A stretch of DNA of 13,099 nucleotides from the NCBI GenBank assembly GCA_030691805.1, contig JAUYDP010000259.1, positions 1 to 13,099 on the forward strand, given 5' to 3'. Shown here piece after piece: positions 1-7,174 of the stretch (position 1 is its first letter; each line of letters opens with the position of its first letter). The notes under the pieces were generated by a model that was not told where the DNA came from, did no database searches, and saw only the letters and a program-made list of their open reading frames with translations. Origin of the DNA: Dehalococcoidia bacterium (GTDB lineage: Bacteria > Chloroflexota > Dehalococcoidia > JAUYDP01). The position numbers were made by a program, and so were the translations under genes.

Positions 1-389
1 TTAAAGACAGCGAGGCCAGGAATGAGCCGGCGATTATCCTCGAGGCGGAGCTGGCAATGCAACCTGCTCCCCAGGTGGAAGTAGAGGCGCGCCTTAAGGA
101 GTTTGCGGCGAGACGCCGGCAGACACAGCCTGCCGGTCCCAACGCCGGTTCCATCTTCAAGAACCCACCCGGAGATTACGCGGGCCGGCTGATCGAGGCC
201 GCCGGATTGAAGGGACACCGTATTGGGGACGCCCAGATCTCCCCAAAACACGCCGACTTCATGGTCAATAGGGGGAACGCCAGGGCTTCTGACGTGGCGG
301 GACTCATAGACCTGACCCGGGTGCAGGTGAAAGACCGGTTCGGTATATGGCTGGACCTGGAAATTGAACTGGTGGGCGAATGGCATTGA
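1..389 (+). CDS. murB: UDP-N-acetylenolpyruvoylglucosamine reductase, C-terminal part (5' end outside window)
   Basis: MurB reduces UDP-GlcNAc-enolpyruvate to UDP-MurNAc with NADPH and bound FAD, the second committed step of peptidoglycan precursor synthesis in the cytoplasm. The window opens inside the gene; the first whole codon is at position 3 and about 128 residues remain. The motif NAGSIFKNP contains the serine that protonates the substrate in MurB, followed by AGRLIEAAGLKG, a KHADFMVN segment and a final LDLEIELVGEW, whose glutamate region matches the conserved C-terminal acid. The pattern resembles the short (type II) MurB of Firmicutes and relatives. An ATG at 57 lies inside the domain and is not the start. 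The stop TGA at 387-389 overlaps the ddl start by 10 bases, so the two genes are translationally linked. Confidence 0.93.
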   Translation, partial: KDSEARNEPAIILEAELAMQPAPQVEVEARLKEFAARRRQTQPAGPNAGSIFKNPPGDYAGRLIEAAGLKGHRIGDAQISPKHADFMVNRGNARASDVAGLIDLTRVQVKDRFGIWLDLEIELVGEWH

Positions 390-1456
390 GACGCCGTCGA
401 GTCGGCGTGCTCTTTGGCGGGGTCTCGAGCGAGCATGAGATCTCCCTGCTCTCGGCCCGTTCGGTCATGCAGGTCATGGACCGAGAGATGTATCTTATTG
501 TCCCTATAGGTATCACCAAGGAGGGCGAATGGCTGACCCAAGGCGATCCGATGAACACCCTGGTGGGCAAGGCCGAAGAAGACCGGAAGGCCGTCAAAAC
601 ACGGATAAAGGCATTGACAACGGCGCACACCCTGCCCAACCCCTTCCCTCAAGTGGACGTGGTGTTCCCCCTGCTCCACGGCCCCTTTGGGGAGGACGGA
701 ACAGTGCAGGGCCTGCTGGAAATGGCCGGTATCCCGTACGTGGGAGCGGGCGTCCTGGCCAGCGCGCTGGGAATGGACAAAGCCTTTATGAAAAGGGTGT
801 TTCGGGAGCAGGGCCTGCCCGTGGCCCAATTCGCGGTAATTCGCCGGCAGGAATGGGAAACGAAAAGAGAGGCGGCCTTCGAGACGAGTGGCATTCCAGA
901 CTTACCCCTTTTTGTGAAGCCAGCCAATGGCGGCAGCAGCATGGGAATAACCAAGGTACGGCGGGCCAAGGAACTTCCCGGGGCCTTAGAGGAAGCCTTC
1001 CGATACGACCTGAAAGTAGTCCTGGAGGAAGCAATCGAGGGCCGGGAGATCGAGTGCAGCGTCCTTGGAAACGACGACCCCCAGGTATCCCTCCCCGGTG
1101 AGATAGTGTATTCCAGGGAGTTCTATGACTACGAGGCGAAGTACCTGGATTCCCGGACCCGCCTGGTGGCGCCGGTGGCCCTTGATCCGGCACTGGTGTC
1201 CCACCTCCAGGCTTTGTCTGCCGCTGCCTTCCGCGCCATTGATTGCAGCGGCATGGCCAGGGTTGATTTCTTTCTACGCCACGCCGATCAGAAGGTTTTC
1301 ATTAGTGAGATAAATACTATTCCCGGGTTTACGCCGGTAAGTATGTTTCCCAGGCTCTGGGAGGCCACTGGAATAGGCTTCTCGGAGCTGGTTGACCGGT
1401 TGATTCAATTAGGACTGGAACGATATGCAAGCAAAACAGGGTTCAAGGGCTTATAG
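380..1456 (+). CDS. ddl: D-alanine--D-alanine ligase
   Basis: This cytoplasmic ATP-grasp enzyme joins two D-alanines to form the terminal dipeptide of the peptidoglycan stem. It has 358 residues, normal for the family. Visible landmarks are the N-terminal GGVSSEHEISL (residues 13-23, with the conserved Glu of the first D-Ala site), HGPFGEDG (100-107), the ATP-grasp segment FVKPANGGSSMG (178-189), the omega-loop FYDYEAKY (248-255), VDFF (295-298) and SEINTIPGFTP (309-319) with the Mg-binding Glu and Asn. The Lys-Tyr pair at 254-255 is the signature of D-Ala-D-Ala rather than D-Ala-D-lactate (VanA-type) specificity. The ATG at 380 overlaps the murB stop, and the 3' end overlaps ftsQ by 32 bases, so murB, ddl and ftsQ form one transcription unit. 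Confidence 0.97.
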   Translation: MALRRRRVGVLFGGVSSEHEISLLSARSVMQVMDREMYLIVPIGITKEGEWLTQGDPMNTLVGKAEEDRKAVKTRIKALTTAHTLPNPFPQVDVVFPLLHGPFGEDGTVQGLLEMAGIPYVGAGVLASALGMDKAFMKRVFREQGLPVAQFAVIRRQEWETKREAAFETSGIPDLPLFVKPANGGSSMGITKVRRAKELPGALEEAFRYDLKVVLEEAIEGREIECSVLGNDDPQVSLPGEIVYSREFYDYEAKYLDSRTRLVAPVALDPALVSHLQALSAAAFRAIDCSGMARVDFFLRHADQKVFISEINTIPGFTPVSMFPRLWEATGIGFSELVDRLIQLGLERYASKTGFKGL

Positions 1457-2252
1457 CCTCGGCCAGAGACGTCTGCCGGCCGCCCGGCGCCGCTCTGTCA
1501 GGAGGAAAGGGGAGGTAACCGGCTACGTACACCAACTAGCGGCTGCCCTCAAGACGGTGGCCGGAGCCCGGCGCGTTCTGGCAGTTGCAGCGCTCCCCGT
1601 AGTCCTGCTGGCAGTTATCGTTGTAGCCTTTAACCTGCCTCAATTGAAGGTCACCCAGGTCGAGATCGTTGGCGGAAAAGCACTGGATATTAACCGGGCG
1701 AAGGCGTCCCTTCGTCTGGATGGCCAGAACTTACTAGCAATTGACGCCCCCATAATTGAAAAAATGCTCAGGCAGCAGCCGGCGGTCAAGGCAGTCACCG
1801 TCCGGCGTCAGTGGCCAAACAAGGTTATCGTGCAAGTAGAAGAGCGCCGCCCAGTAGCCATTTGGCAGACCCCGGAGGGAGCCTTCGCCGTGGATGAAGA
1901 GGGCTATGTGATAAGCGACGCTCAGGCCCAGGGACCACTACCCGCTATAGTCGCACAGGAGGGCGGCCTGAGGGTGGGGAGTAGGGTTCCCCAGGGAGTG
2001 ATGGGGTTATCCAAAGAGATCATTTCCCGCATGCCTCGGGAGTCGGGCGCCCAGCCACGCCAGTTCCAGTACTCTACCTCTTTGGGCCTCTCGGTAGTTA
2101 CCGATCAGGGTTGGAAGGCCATCTTCGGCGACGATAGGGATCTGGACTTCAAGATGGCGACCCTGGCCGCGGTGCTCCGGACAGCCAAGGAGAGAAAGCT
2201 GGCATTCCAGCAGGTTGACCTTCGTTTTGGCGAACGGCCATTTCTAAGATAG
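1425..2252 (+). CDS. ftsQ: Cell division protein FtsQ/DivIB
   Basis: FtsQ is a bitopic divisome protein that helps recruit FtsL/FtsB and control septal peptidoglycan synthesis. The 275-residue product has a basic cytoplasmic head rich in Arg and Lys (residues 1-50), one transmembrane helix (about 51-69), then an extracytoplasmic POTRA domain (about 74-140, with KVTQVEIVGG at its start and the QWPNKVIVQVEERRPVA strand) and a FtsQ/DivIB-type C-terminal domain ending VDLRFGERPFLR, close to the family's usual tail. The ATG at 1425 lies within the end of ddl and has a purine-rich sequence (AGGACTGGA) just upstream; no later start would keep the full basic head. The tail of the gene is imperfectly duplicated downstream (see the repeat at 2230-2332). 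Confidence 0.93.
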   Translation: MQAKQGSRAYSLGQRRLPAARRRSVRRKGEVTGYVHQLAAALKTVAGARRVLAVAALPVVLLAVIVVAFNLPQLKVTQVEIVGGKALDINRAKASLRLDGQNLLAIDAPIIEKMLRQQPAVKAVTVRRQWPNKVIVQVEERRPVAIWQTPEGAFAVDEEGYVISDAQAQGPLPAIVAQEGGLRVGSRVPQGVMGLSKEIISRMPRESGAQPRQFQYSTSLGLSVVTDQGWKAIFGDDRDLDFKMATLAAVLRTAKERKLAFQQVDLRFGERPFLR

Positions 2253-2332
2253 AGGGATTACGATGCTAACTTTTCAGCATACCGACCACTGTTATAGCGA
2301 TAGGCCATTTCTGAGGTAGAGGGGAAATCATG
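2230..2332 (+). repeat. Imperfect direct repeat of the ftsQ 3' end, with an 18-codon mini-ORF
   Basis: The stretch 2230-2265, covering the last codons and stop of ftsQ, recurs at 2297-2332 just before sbp, with roughly three quarters of positions identical and an offset of 67 bases. Between them an ATG at 2263 opens an 18-codon ORF that stops at 2317-2319 and ends in the same residues RPFLR as FtsQ. The second copy also supplies the GGTAGAGGGG purine tract that serves as the ribosome binding site of sbp. This looks like a local duplication that left a vestigial tail; whether the mini-ORF is translated cannot be told. Confidence 0.6.
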
Positions 2333-2665
2333 TGGTGGCTACCGATTATCAGTCTGCTGGCGGGGGCGCTAATCGGTGCGCTATCCGGCTTCTCCATTCC
2401 ACCGGCCTTCGCCCGATACACGGCCATTGCCATTCTCGCAGGCATGGACTCCGTACTTGGAGGGGTCCGCTCTGAGATGGAGGGGAAGTTCAGCACCAGC
2501 ATCTTCCTTTCCGGTTTCTTCGTCAATTCGCTCCTGGCCGGCCTTCTGGTGTACATGGGCGACAGGCTCGGAGTTGATCTATATTTAGCAGCCCTGGTGG
2601 CCTTCGGGGTACGTTTGTTCAATAACCTGGCGGTCATCCGGCGCCGCCTTATTGCAAAAGAATAG
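2330..2665 (+). CDS. sbp: Small basic membrane protein of the Sbp family (DUF1290)
   Basis: The 111-residue product is very hydrophobic, with four likely membrane segments (about 4-20, 30-46, 57-77 and 84-100). It contains the strings typical of the Bacillus Sbp family: an initial MWWLP, IAILAGMDSVLGGVR, a SGFFVNSLLA segment, and GVDLYLAALVAFGVRLFNNLAVIRR near the end. In Bacillus subtilis sbp also lies between the divIB (ftsQ) region and ftsA-ftsZ, so both sequence and position agree. Its exact function is not established; a role linked to division or cell wall growth is inferred from location. The ATG at 2330 follows a GAGGGG ribosome binding site. A 152-base gap with G-rich hairpins separates it from ftsA. 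Confidence 0.9.
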   Translation: MWWLPIISLLAGALIGALSGFSIPPAFARYTAIAILAGMDSVLGGVRSEMEGKFSTSIFLSGFFVNSLLAGLLVYMGDRLGVDLYLAALVAFGVRLFNNLAVIRRRLIAKE

Positions 2666-2679
2666 ATGGCCGTTAGACC

Positions 2680-2769
2680 GGGGGGTTTCCCCCAAGTCGG
2701 ATCGAACGGGGAGTTCGGGGGGTGTCCCCCCAAGTCCCAAGCAACGAGGGGTTCGGGGGGTGTCCCCCC
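2680..2769. repeat. Three G-rich palindromic hairpin repeats between sbp and ftsA
   Basis: Three short hairpins of the form G5-6, a three-base loop, C5-6 lie at 2680-2693, 2717-2731 and 2755-2769. The second and third belong to 28-base units (2704-2731 and 2742-2769) differing at only about three positions and spaced 38 bases apart. The first is more divergent but shares the following AAGTC with the second. The same core occurs again at 5654-5666, so this is a dispersed family. There is no T-run, so they are not classical intrinsic terminators; they could fold in the mRNA and lower or stabilise expression between sbp and ftsA. Confidence 0.8.
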
Positions 2770-2817
2770 TTCCCTCACCGCCGGACGGTGGCTAGTACCA
2801 ACTCATAGGGAGGGCAG

Positions 2818-4053
2818 ATGTCTAAAGACAATATCACAGCAGCTATCGACGTAGGCACCACCAAGGTTTGCACCCTCGTAGGCGATTACGACCGGGACGG
2901 CGTGGTGCAGATTCTGGGCATTGGGATCAGTCCCTCTCGCGGCCTGCGCAAAGGAATGGTCGTTAACATAGACGAGACAGTCGAGTCTATCGCAGAATCG
3001 GTGGAAAAGGCCGAGCGAAGCAGCGGCTGTAAGATCGTCTCGGCTCAGGTCGGTATCGCTGGAGGACACATAAGCTCTCTGAACAACCGTGGGGTCGTTG
3101 CCGTGAACCGCAGCGACCGCATCATCGGTGATGATGACGTTGCCAGAGCCATGGAATCTGCCCGCACCATTAACATACCCAGCAACCGCGAGATCATCCA
3201 CATTATCCCACGAAGCTATACGATTGATGGACAGGACGGCGTAAAAAACCCGGTCGGTATGTACGGGTTCCGCCTGGATGTAGAAGCGCACATCGTAACT
3301 GGCGCCGTGACCTCTATTCAAAATCTGACCAAGTGCGTGCAGAAGGTAGGAGTGGAGGTTGAGGACCTGGTCCTCCAGCCCATCGCCAGCGCCGAGTCCG
3401 TCCTTACCGAAGAGGAAAAGGAGATGGGAGTCGTCCTGGCGGATATTGGCGGAGGAACGACCGACATCGGTGTATTCATAGAAGGCGCAATCTGGCACAC
3501 CAGCGTTTTGCCCATCGCCGGCCATCATCTGTCCAACGACATCGCCATCGGACTTCGCACACCCTTCGCCGTGGCTGAAGAGATCAAGGCACGGTATGGC
3601 CACGCCTTTCCCAGCGCGATAGATCCAGAGGCTAAGATAGACGTTGCTACCTTTGGCGCGGAAGGCACCCGTCCTATCCTGACCCGTCACCTGAGCGAGA
3701 TCATCGAGGCCCGGATTGAGGAGATCCTGGAGCTGATCCTGGTGGAGATCAAGCGCTCCGGGTACGAGGGTCTCCTTCCTGCGGGTCTGGTCCTGACCGG
3801 CGGGACCGCCAACCTTCCCGGCATAGAGGCCCTGGCTAAAGAGGTAACCCAGTCGCCCGTCCGCGTTGGGTTCCCTATCGGCATCGGTGGGCTGGTGCAG
3901 GACCTGGACAACCCCGCCTACGCCACGAGCGTGGGGCTGCTCCTCTGGGGTCTCAAGAACCGCTCTCATTCCAGCAACGGCGATTACGGCCAGCATCTGG
4001 GCACGGTTTACCGCCGGTTAATGGGCTGGATAAAGGAGCTACTGCCGCAATGA
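2818..4053 (+). CDS. ftsA: Cell division protein FtsA
   Basis: FtsA is an actin-like ATPase that anchors FtsZ filaments to the inner membrane and signals to the later divisome. The 411 residues match the family's length. The actin-fold signatures are present: phosphate 1 (AIDVGTTKVCTLV, 9-21), phosphate 2 (LADIGGGTTDIGVF, 207-220) and the adenosine motif (GLVLTGGTANLPGI, 323-336). The region 85-165 corresponds to the FtsA-specific 1C/SHS2 insertion. The last residues (YRRLMGWIKELLP, 398-410) form the expected amphipathic membrane-targeting helix. The ATG at 2818 has a good ribosome binding site (GGGAGGGCAG). A 140-base gap leads to ftsZ. Confidence 0.97.
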   Translation: MSKDNITAAIDVGTTKVCTLVGDYDRDGVVQILGIGISPSRGLRKGMVVNIDETVESIAESVEKAERSSGCKIVSAQVGIAGGHISSLNNRGVVAVNRSDRIIGDDDVARAMESARTINIPSNREIIHIIPRSYTIDGQDGVKNPVGMYGFRLDVEAHIVTGAVTSIQNLTKCVQKVGVEVEDLVLQPIASAESVLTEEEKEMGVVLADIGGGTTDIGVFIEGAIWHTSVLPIAGHHLSNDIAIGLRTPFAVAEEIKARYGHAFPSAIDPEAKIDVATFGAEGTRPILTRHLSEIIEARIEEILELILVEIKRSGYEGLLPAGLVLTGGTANLPGIEALAKEVTQSPVRVGFPIGIGGLVQDLDNPAYATSVGLLLWGLKNRSHSSNGDYGQHLGTVYRRLMGWIKELLPQ

Positions 4054-4167
4054 AAACGCCCGTGCAAAACAAGCCTCCCCCAACAAAAGCAGGGATTCAC
4101 TTCCCGTTGGAAGAGCCGATTAGCCCCGGCCACCCGGCCACCTGAAGCGATGTAAAGGAGAGTCTTA

Positions 4168-4203
4168 GTGAAACGGAGAGAAAGGAGAACGAATTGGCTG
4201 TAA
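4168..4203 (+). promoter_or_regulatory. Possible upstream ORF overlapping the ftsZ start
   Basis: A GTG at 4168 follows a perfect AAAGGAG ribosome binding site (4154-4160) by 7 bases and opens an 11-codon ORF coding for a highly basic peptide (KRRERR core). It ends with TAA at 4201-4203, so it runs across the ftsZ ribosome binding site and past the TTG start at 4194 in another frame. The same 7-base ribosome binding sequence recurs 27 bases later for ftsZ itself. Such an arrangement could couple or damp ftsZ translation. The evidence is only sequence geometry, and a chance duplicate of the binding site is possible. Confidence 0.35.
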
Positions 4204-5264
4204 GAGAGGAAGTCACTGGCGCAGCGGTAATCAAGGTTATCGGCGTGGGCGGCGCAGGTTGTAACGCCATCAACCGCATGATTCAGGAAGATATCCGTGG
4301 CGTGGAGTTCGTGGCCATAAATAGCGACGCCCAGGCCCTCTCGCGCTGCGAAGCCCCGACTCGGTTACGCATCGGCGACAAGCTGACCCGTGGCCTCGGT
4401 GTCGGCGGCGACCCGGTAAAGGGAATGCATACGGCGGAGGAGAGCCAGGACGAGATCGCGAGTATCCTTAAGGACACGGACATGGTCTTCGTCTGCGCCG
4501 GCATGGGCGGCGGCACCGGCACGGGGGCAGCCCCCCTCATCGCCGAGATGGCCAAGGCAAGCGGCGCTTTGACCGTTGGGGTGGTTACCCGGCCCTTCAG
4601 CTTCGAGGGCGCCAAGCGCCGCATGGTCGCGGATGACGGCATCGCCCGTCTCAAGGAGAAGGTAGATACGCTGATCGTTATTCCTAACGACCGCCTCCTC
4701 CAGATTTGCGACAAGAAGTCCTCTCTCGAAGCGGCGCTTAGGACTGCCGATGATGTTCTCCGACAAGGCATCCAGGGCATCTCGGAACTGATCACCACGC
4801 CAGGCGAGATAAACCTGGACTTCAACGACGTGCGGACCATTATGAGCGACGCCGGCTCTGCCCTGATGGCTATCGGCCGGGGTGTCGGCGAGGGCCGGGC
4901 GGTAGAGGCGGCCAAGGCGGCAGTAACCAGCCCGCTACTGGATGTTTCCATCGAAGGGGCCAAGGCCGTGCTGTTACATGTGACAGGAGGCCCGGACGTT
5001 ACTCTCTTCGAGCTGAACGAGGCGGCGGAGATCGTGTCCAAGGCCGTTGACCCAGACGCCAATATAATCTTCGGCCTGGTGGTTGACCACCGCCTTCAGG
5101 ATGAGGTCAAGATCACGGTTATCGCCACTGGTTTCGATGGACACGCCGCCAAATCCAAGATGACGGAGAAGATCCGCCAACTCCCTTTGCGCACCTACGA
5201 GGAGACGGCGGACCTGGACATCCCTCCGTTTCTCAGGAGGGGGGTGATAGCCGGCTCAAGGTAA
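4194..5264 (+). CDS. ftsZ: Cell division protein FtsZ
   Basis: FtsZ is the tubulin-like GTPase that forms the cytokinetic ring. It has 356 residues. Visible are GVGGAGCNAINRM (17-29), the G-box GGGTGTG (105-111), the T7 synergy loop NLDFNDV (207-213) with catalytic aspartates 209 and 212, and the C-terminal FtsA-binding peptide LDIPPFLRR (341-349). The linker between core and peptide is only about 25 residues. The start is the TTG at 4194: AAAGGAG sits at 4181-4187 with 6-base spacing, and the in-frame region upstream to the stop at 4143 has no ATG, GTG or better-placed start. A second identical ribosome binding site upstream belongs to a small overlapping ORF. No clear terminator follows. 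Confidence 0.97.
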   Translation: MAVREEVTGAAVIKVIGVGGAGCNAINRMIQEDIRGVEFVAINSDAQALSRCEAPTRLRIGDKLTRGLGVGGDPVKGMHTAEESQDEIASILKDTDMVFVCAGMGGGTGTGAAPLIAEMAKASGALTVGVVTRPFSFEGAKRRMVADDGIARLKEKVDTLIVIPNDRLLQICDKKSSLEAALRTADDVLRQGIQGISELITTPGEINLDFNDVRTIMSDAGSALMAIGRGVGEGRAVEAAKAAVTSPLLDVSIEGAKAVLLHVTGGPDVTLFELNEAAEIVSKAVDPDANIIFGLVVDHRLQDEVKITVIATGFDGHAAKSKMTEKIRQLPLRTYEETADLDIPPFLRRGVIAGSR

Positions 5265-5500
5265 GCTTCATCCATAGCAGAGGGTATTCGCACCGAGATA
5301 GAACACGGCTCAAGGACTCGCGCTAGTACCGCCATAACCTCGGCTGGTGGGAGTTGGCAAGGCGCCAGGAAGGAGGCTGACACCCGAAACTCTCGGCCAG
5401 CCTCGATGCGAAAGGGCCGGTCCCTGTTCCGGCATAAATCGCAAAGGCCAGCAGTGAGTCCGCCTTGGTGGGAAAAAGCCCTTTGCTCAAGAAACGGGTT

Positions 5501-5530
5501 TGTAGGGGCGGTTCATGAACCGCCCCTACA
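5501..5530. repeat. 30-base perfect palindrome
   Basis: The half-site TGTAGGGGCGGTTCA is followed immediately by its exact reverse complement, giving 15-base arms with no spacer. Short palindromes of this GTAGGGGCGG type are familiar as dispersed intergenic repeats in several bacterial lineages, which I recall but cannot check here. It could form a cruciform or an mRNA hairpin at the 3' end of the ftsZ transcript. Confidence 0.85.
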
Positions 5531-5586
5531 GGCACGGATTGTAACAGGCCGCCAAGAGAAATATCGAAGAGGGAGCCAGGAGATGT

Positions 5587-5666
5587 CCCCCTAGCCGTCT
5601 ACACTGACGCGTGTCATCTCATGCCGGTAATAGACATAACGACGGAGGTGCTAGGGGGTGTCCCCC
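5587..5666. repeat. G-rich hairpin repeat with flanking inverted arms
   Basis: CCCCCTAGC at 5587-5595 is the exact reverse complement of GCTAGGGGG at 5650-5658, and the latter continues into a GGGGG-TGT-CCCCC hairpin at 5654-5666. The core is the same as in the repeats upstream of ftsA. The element ends a few bases before the methyltransferase stop codon and may shape the 3' end of that transcript. Confidence 0.6.
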
Positions 5667-5668
5667 TT

Positions 5669-7174
5669 TCATCTCTCTAAGACTATCACCCAATCCGTGG
5701 CGATCCGCTCTTCACGAGGCACCTTGATAAAGTGCCGGATGATCTCCGAGGCGAAGTAGGTCTCCAGCCGGTAGCCAACAGCCTGGGCTAGCTCCATCAG
5801 GTAGCGCCAGGACTCCACCAGGTGTCCTCTCATGCGGTTGTTGCCCACCGCTATAACGTAGCGCCCCCCGGGTCTCAGGACCCGTCGCACCTCCCGCAGG
5901 TTCTGCTCCATATCACGAAGGTATCTATACAGGATATACGAGCGGCGGGGGTCCGCCTCGAAGAGCCGTGCCAGAAGGGCATCTACCTCCGGCAGTCCAA
6001 TTCGGTGCAGCTCCCGGTATTCGCCGTTCTGAACGACCTCCGTCCCAACGTGCTGGCGCTTCAGGTGCCGGAGAGACCCGCTTTCCATCCCCAGCCAATA
6101 TATCTCAAGTTGATGCGTCCGGGGGTAGTCCACGGCATTCACGTAGGGAGGAGAGGTGACCGCCAGGTGGAAATAGCCATCGGGATAGGGTATAGCCCTG
6201 GCGTCCCCTTCATCCGGCATCTCAACCTTTATGTCAACCGGGCACTTCTCTGAAAAGGCCGCCATTCGGGGCGTCGAGGTGTCAATGGCCTTGATAAACC
6301 TGGCAAAGGCCATCCCTGGATTCACCTGTTTATTAAGTCGCTTGCGCACCACGGTCCTGGTGCAATGGTCATCGGCATTGGACACGGCCCGGATTATCGA
6401 GGAGAAACAAACCAGGAAGAAGTCCCGAATCCTCGCTGCCTGGACCTGTGGCAGTCCGGCTAGAGGCCCTACCCCCAGGGAGAGCATGAGGTTTTTTATG
6501 AATGCCAGTTCCTCCAGAATATAGGGCTTGAACCAGTTGTCCCGGTAAGGAAACTGGAGCGCATCAGGATTGGCGCCCGGTAGACAGCCGCCCAGGGGGA
6601 AGTCACAAACAGGATTCTGACCCCTGACCCCCGAACCCTCGACCCTCGACCCCTGACCTTTAACCCTAGACCCTATACCCTGGACCCTTGACCCCTGACC
6701 CTTGACCCTCTCCCTCAGCCAGGCGTGGGCCGCCCATAGCCCTTTTATGTCAAGCGGCGTCACCTTGACCCTGGCCAGGAAGCGGGCGAAGGGGTCCACG
6801 TCTATGGCCACCGAATGGCGTCGGGCCAGCAACGCCTCTACATTGACCGTGGCGCTGCCGGCGAAGGGGTCCAGCACCCAGTCCCCCTCGCTGGAATACC
6901 GTCGAATTAGCCAGCGGGGGAGCTCGGGGAAGAACTTGGCCGGGTACTTGTGCAGCCCGTGGGACAGCGCCGACTGGTCGTGGCTGATGAAGAGGAACCG
7001 CTGGCCGGGTCTAACATCCAGGTCAATAGGGATTTCACCATCTATCCGCGTGGGACCATCGGGAGTCTGGCCATTCTTGCCTAGTGCTGCCGCATTGACT
7101 GCTGGGTGAACCAAGTGCAATTTTGGGGCTACCCTCCAAGTATTAAGTGCTGCCATTAGGTTCGCTTGTAGCAT
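5669..7174 (-). CDS. Orphan DNA methyltransferase (amino-group, SPPY type)
   Basis: This is a predicted S-adenosylmethionine-dependent DNA methyltransferase acting on an exocyclic amino group (N4-cytosine more likely than N6-adenine, because motif IV is SPPY). Of 501 residues, 71-100 carry the family-like HGLHKYPAKFFPELPRWLI; the SAM motif I is LDPFAGSATV (101-110) with an acidic IDVD (124-127) after it; motif IV, TSPPYVNAVDY, is at 340-350; VRRVLRPGGRYVIAVG (429-444) is the later core strand. The catalytic motif follows motif I. No restriction endonuclease or specificity gene is nearby, so it looks like an orphan. Residues 157-184 are four heptapeptide repeats encoded by an inserted heptanucleotide array. 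The start is uncertain: ATGs at 7174 and 7156 lie in a duplicated region and lack a ribosome binding site; conserved sequence begins only near residue 65. Confidence 0.88.
   Translation of the reverse strand: MLQANLMAALNTWRVAPKLHLVHPAVNAAALGKNGQTPDGPTRIDGEIPIDLDVRPGQRFLFISHDQSALSHGLHKYPAKFFPELPRWLIRRYSSEGDWVLDPFAGSATVNVEALLARRHSVAIDVDPFARFLARVKVTPLDIKGLWAAHAWLRERVKGQGSRVQGIGSRVKGQGSRVEGSGVRGQNPVCDFPLGGCLPGANPDALQFPYRDNWFKPYILEELAFIKNLMLSLGVGPLAGLPQVQAARIRDFFLVCFSSIIRAVSNADDHCTRTVVRKRLNKQVNPGMAFARFIKAIDTSTPRMAAFSEKCPVDIKVEMPDEGDARAIPYPDGYFHLAVTSPPYVNAVDYPRTHQLEIYWLGMESGSLRHLKRQHVGTEVVQNGEYRELHRIGLPEVDALLARLFEADPRRSYILYRYLRDMEQNLREVRRVLRPGGRYVIAVGNNRMRGHLVESWRYLMELAQAVGYRLETYFASEIIRHFIKVPREERIATDWVIVLER
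6618..6710. repeat. Heptanucleotide tandem array inside the methyltransferase gene
   Basis: About 13 imperfect 7-base units of the form GACCCTN (seen on the + strand) run without interruption. Because three units equal 21 bases, the methyltransferase frame passes through them as a 7-residue period: VKGQGSR, VQGIGSR, VKGQGSR, VEGSGVR (DNA 6623-6706). Similar TAGGGTC-type units appear at 9374-9394. The array resembles the short tandemly repeated heptanucleotide families known from cyanobacteria and other bacteria, here landing in a coding region. Confidence 0.85.

Larger units (their letters stand above)
5265..5668. other. 404-base spacer between convergent ftsZ and methyltransferase
   Basis: I see no gene here. 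It holds a 30-base perfect palindrome (5501-5530) and a member of the G-rich hairpin family (5654-5666) with 9-base inverted arms (5587-5595 and 5650-5658) enclosing 54 bases. A 10-base direct repeat, CGGCTCAAGG, occurs at 5252-5261 and 5306-5315. None of these has a T-run on either strand, so the convergent genes have no obvious intrinsic terminator. The rest appears unstructured to the eye. Confidence 0.6.

Noticed and set aside
176..829. - strand open frame opposite murB and ddl
   Set aside because: Antisense to two clear genes, with a low-complexity Ser/His/Arg-rich product and no ribosome binding site of note.
2803..3996. Long - strand open frame opposite ftsA (397 codons)
   Set aside because: It mirrors ftsA exactly; the product has no recognisable domain, and ftsA is unambiguous. 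GC-rich codon use commonly leaves the opposite strand open.
4283..5062. - strand open frame opposite ftsZ
   Set aside because: Ser, Pro, Arg and Ala rich shadow of a well-supported gene.
5265..5668. Search for tRNA or riboswitch in the spacer after ftsZ
   Set aside because: No cloverleaf, no TTCGA loop in context and no known riboswitch core was recognised; only short imperfect stems.
6618..6710. Repeat array considered as CRISPR
   Set aside because: The unit is 7 bases with no spacers and it is translated in frame; nothing like a 25-37 base repeat with unique spacers exists in the window.
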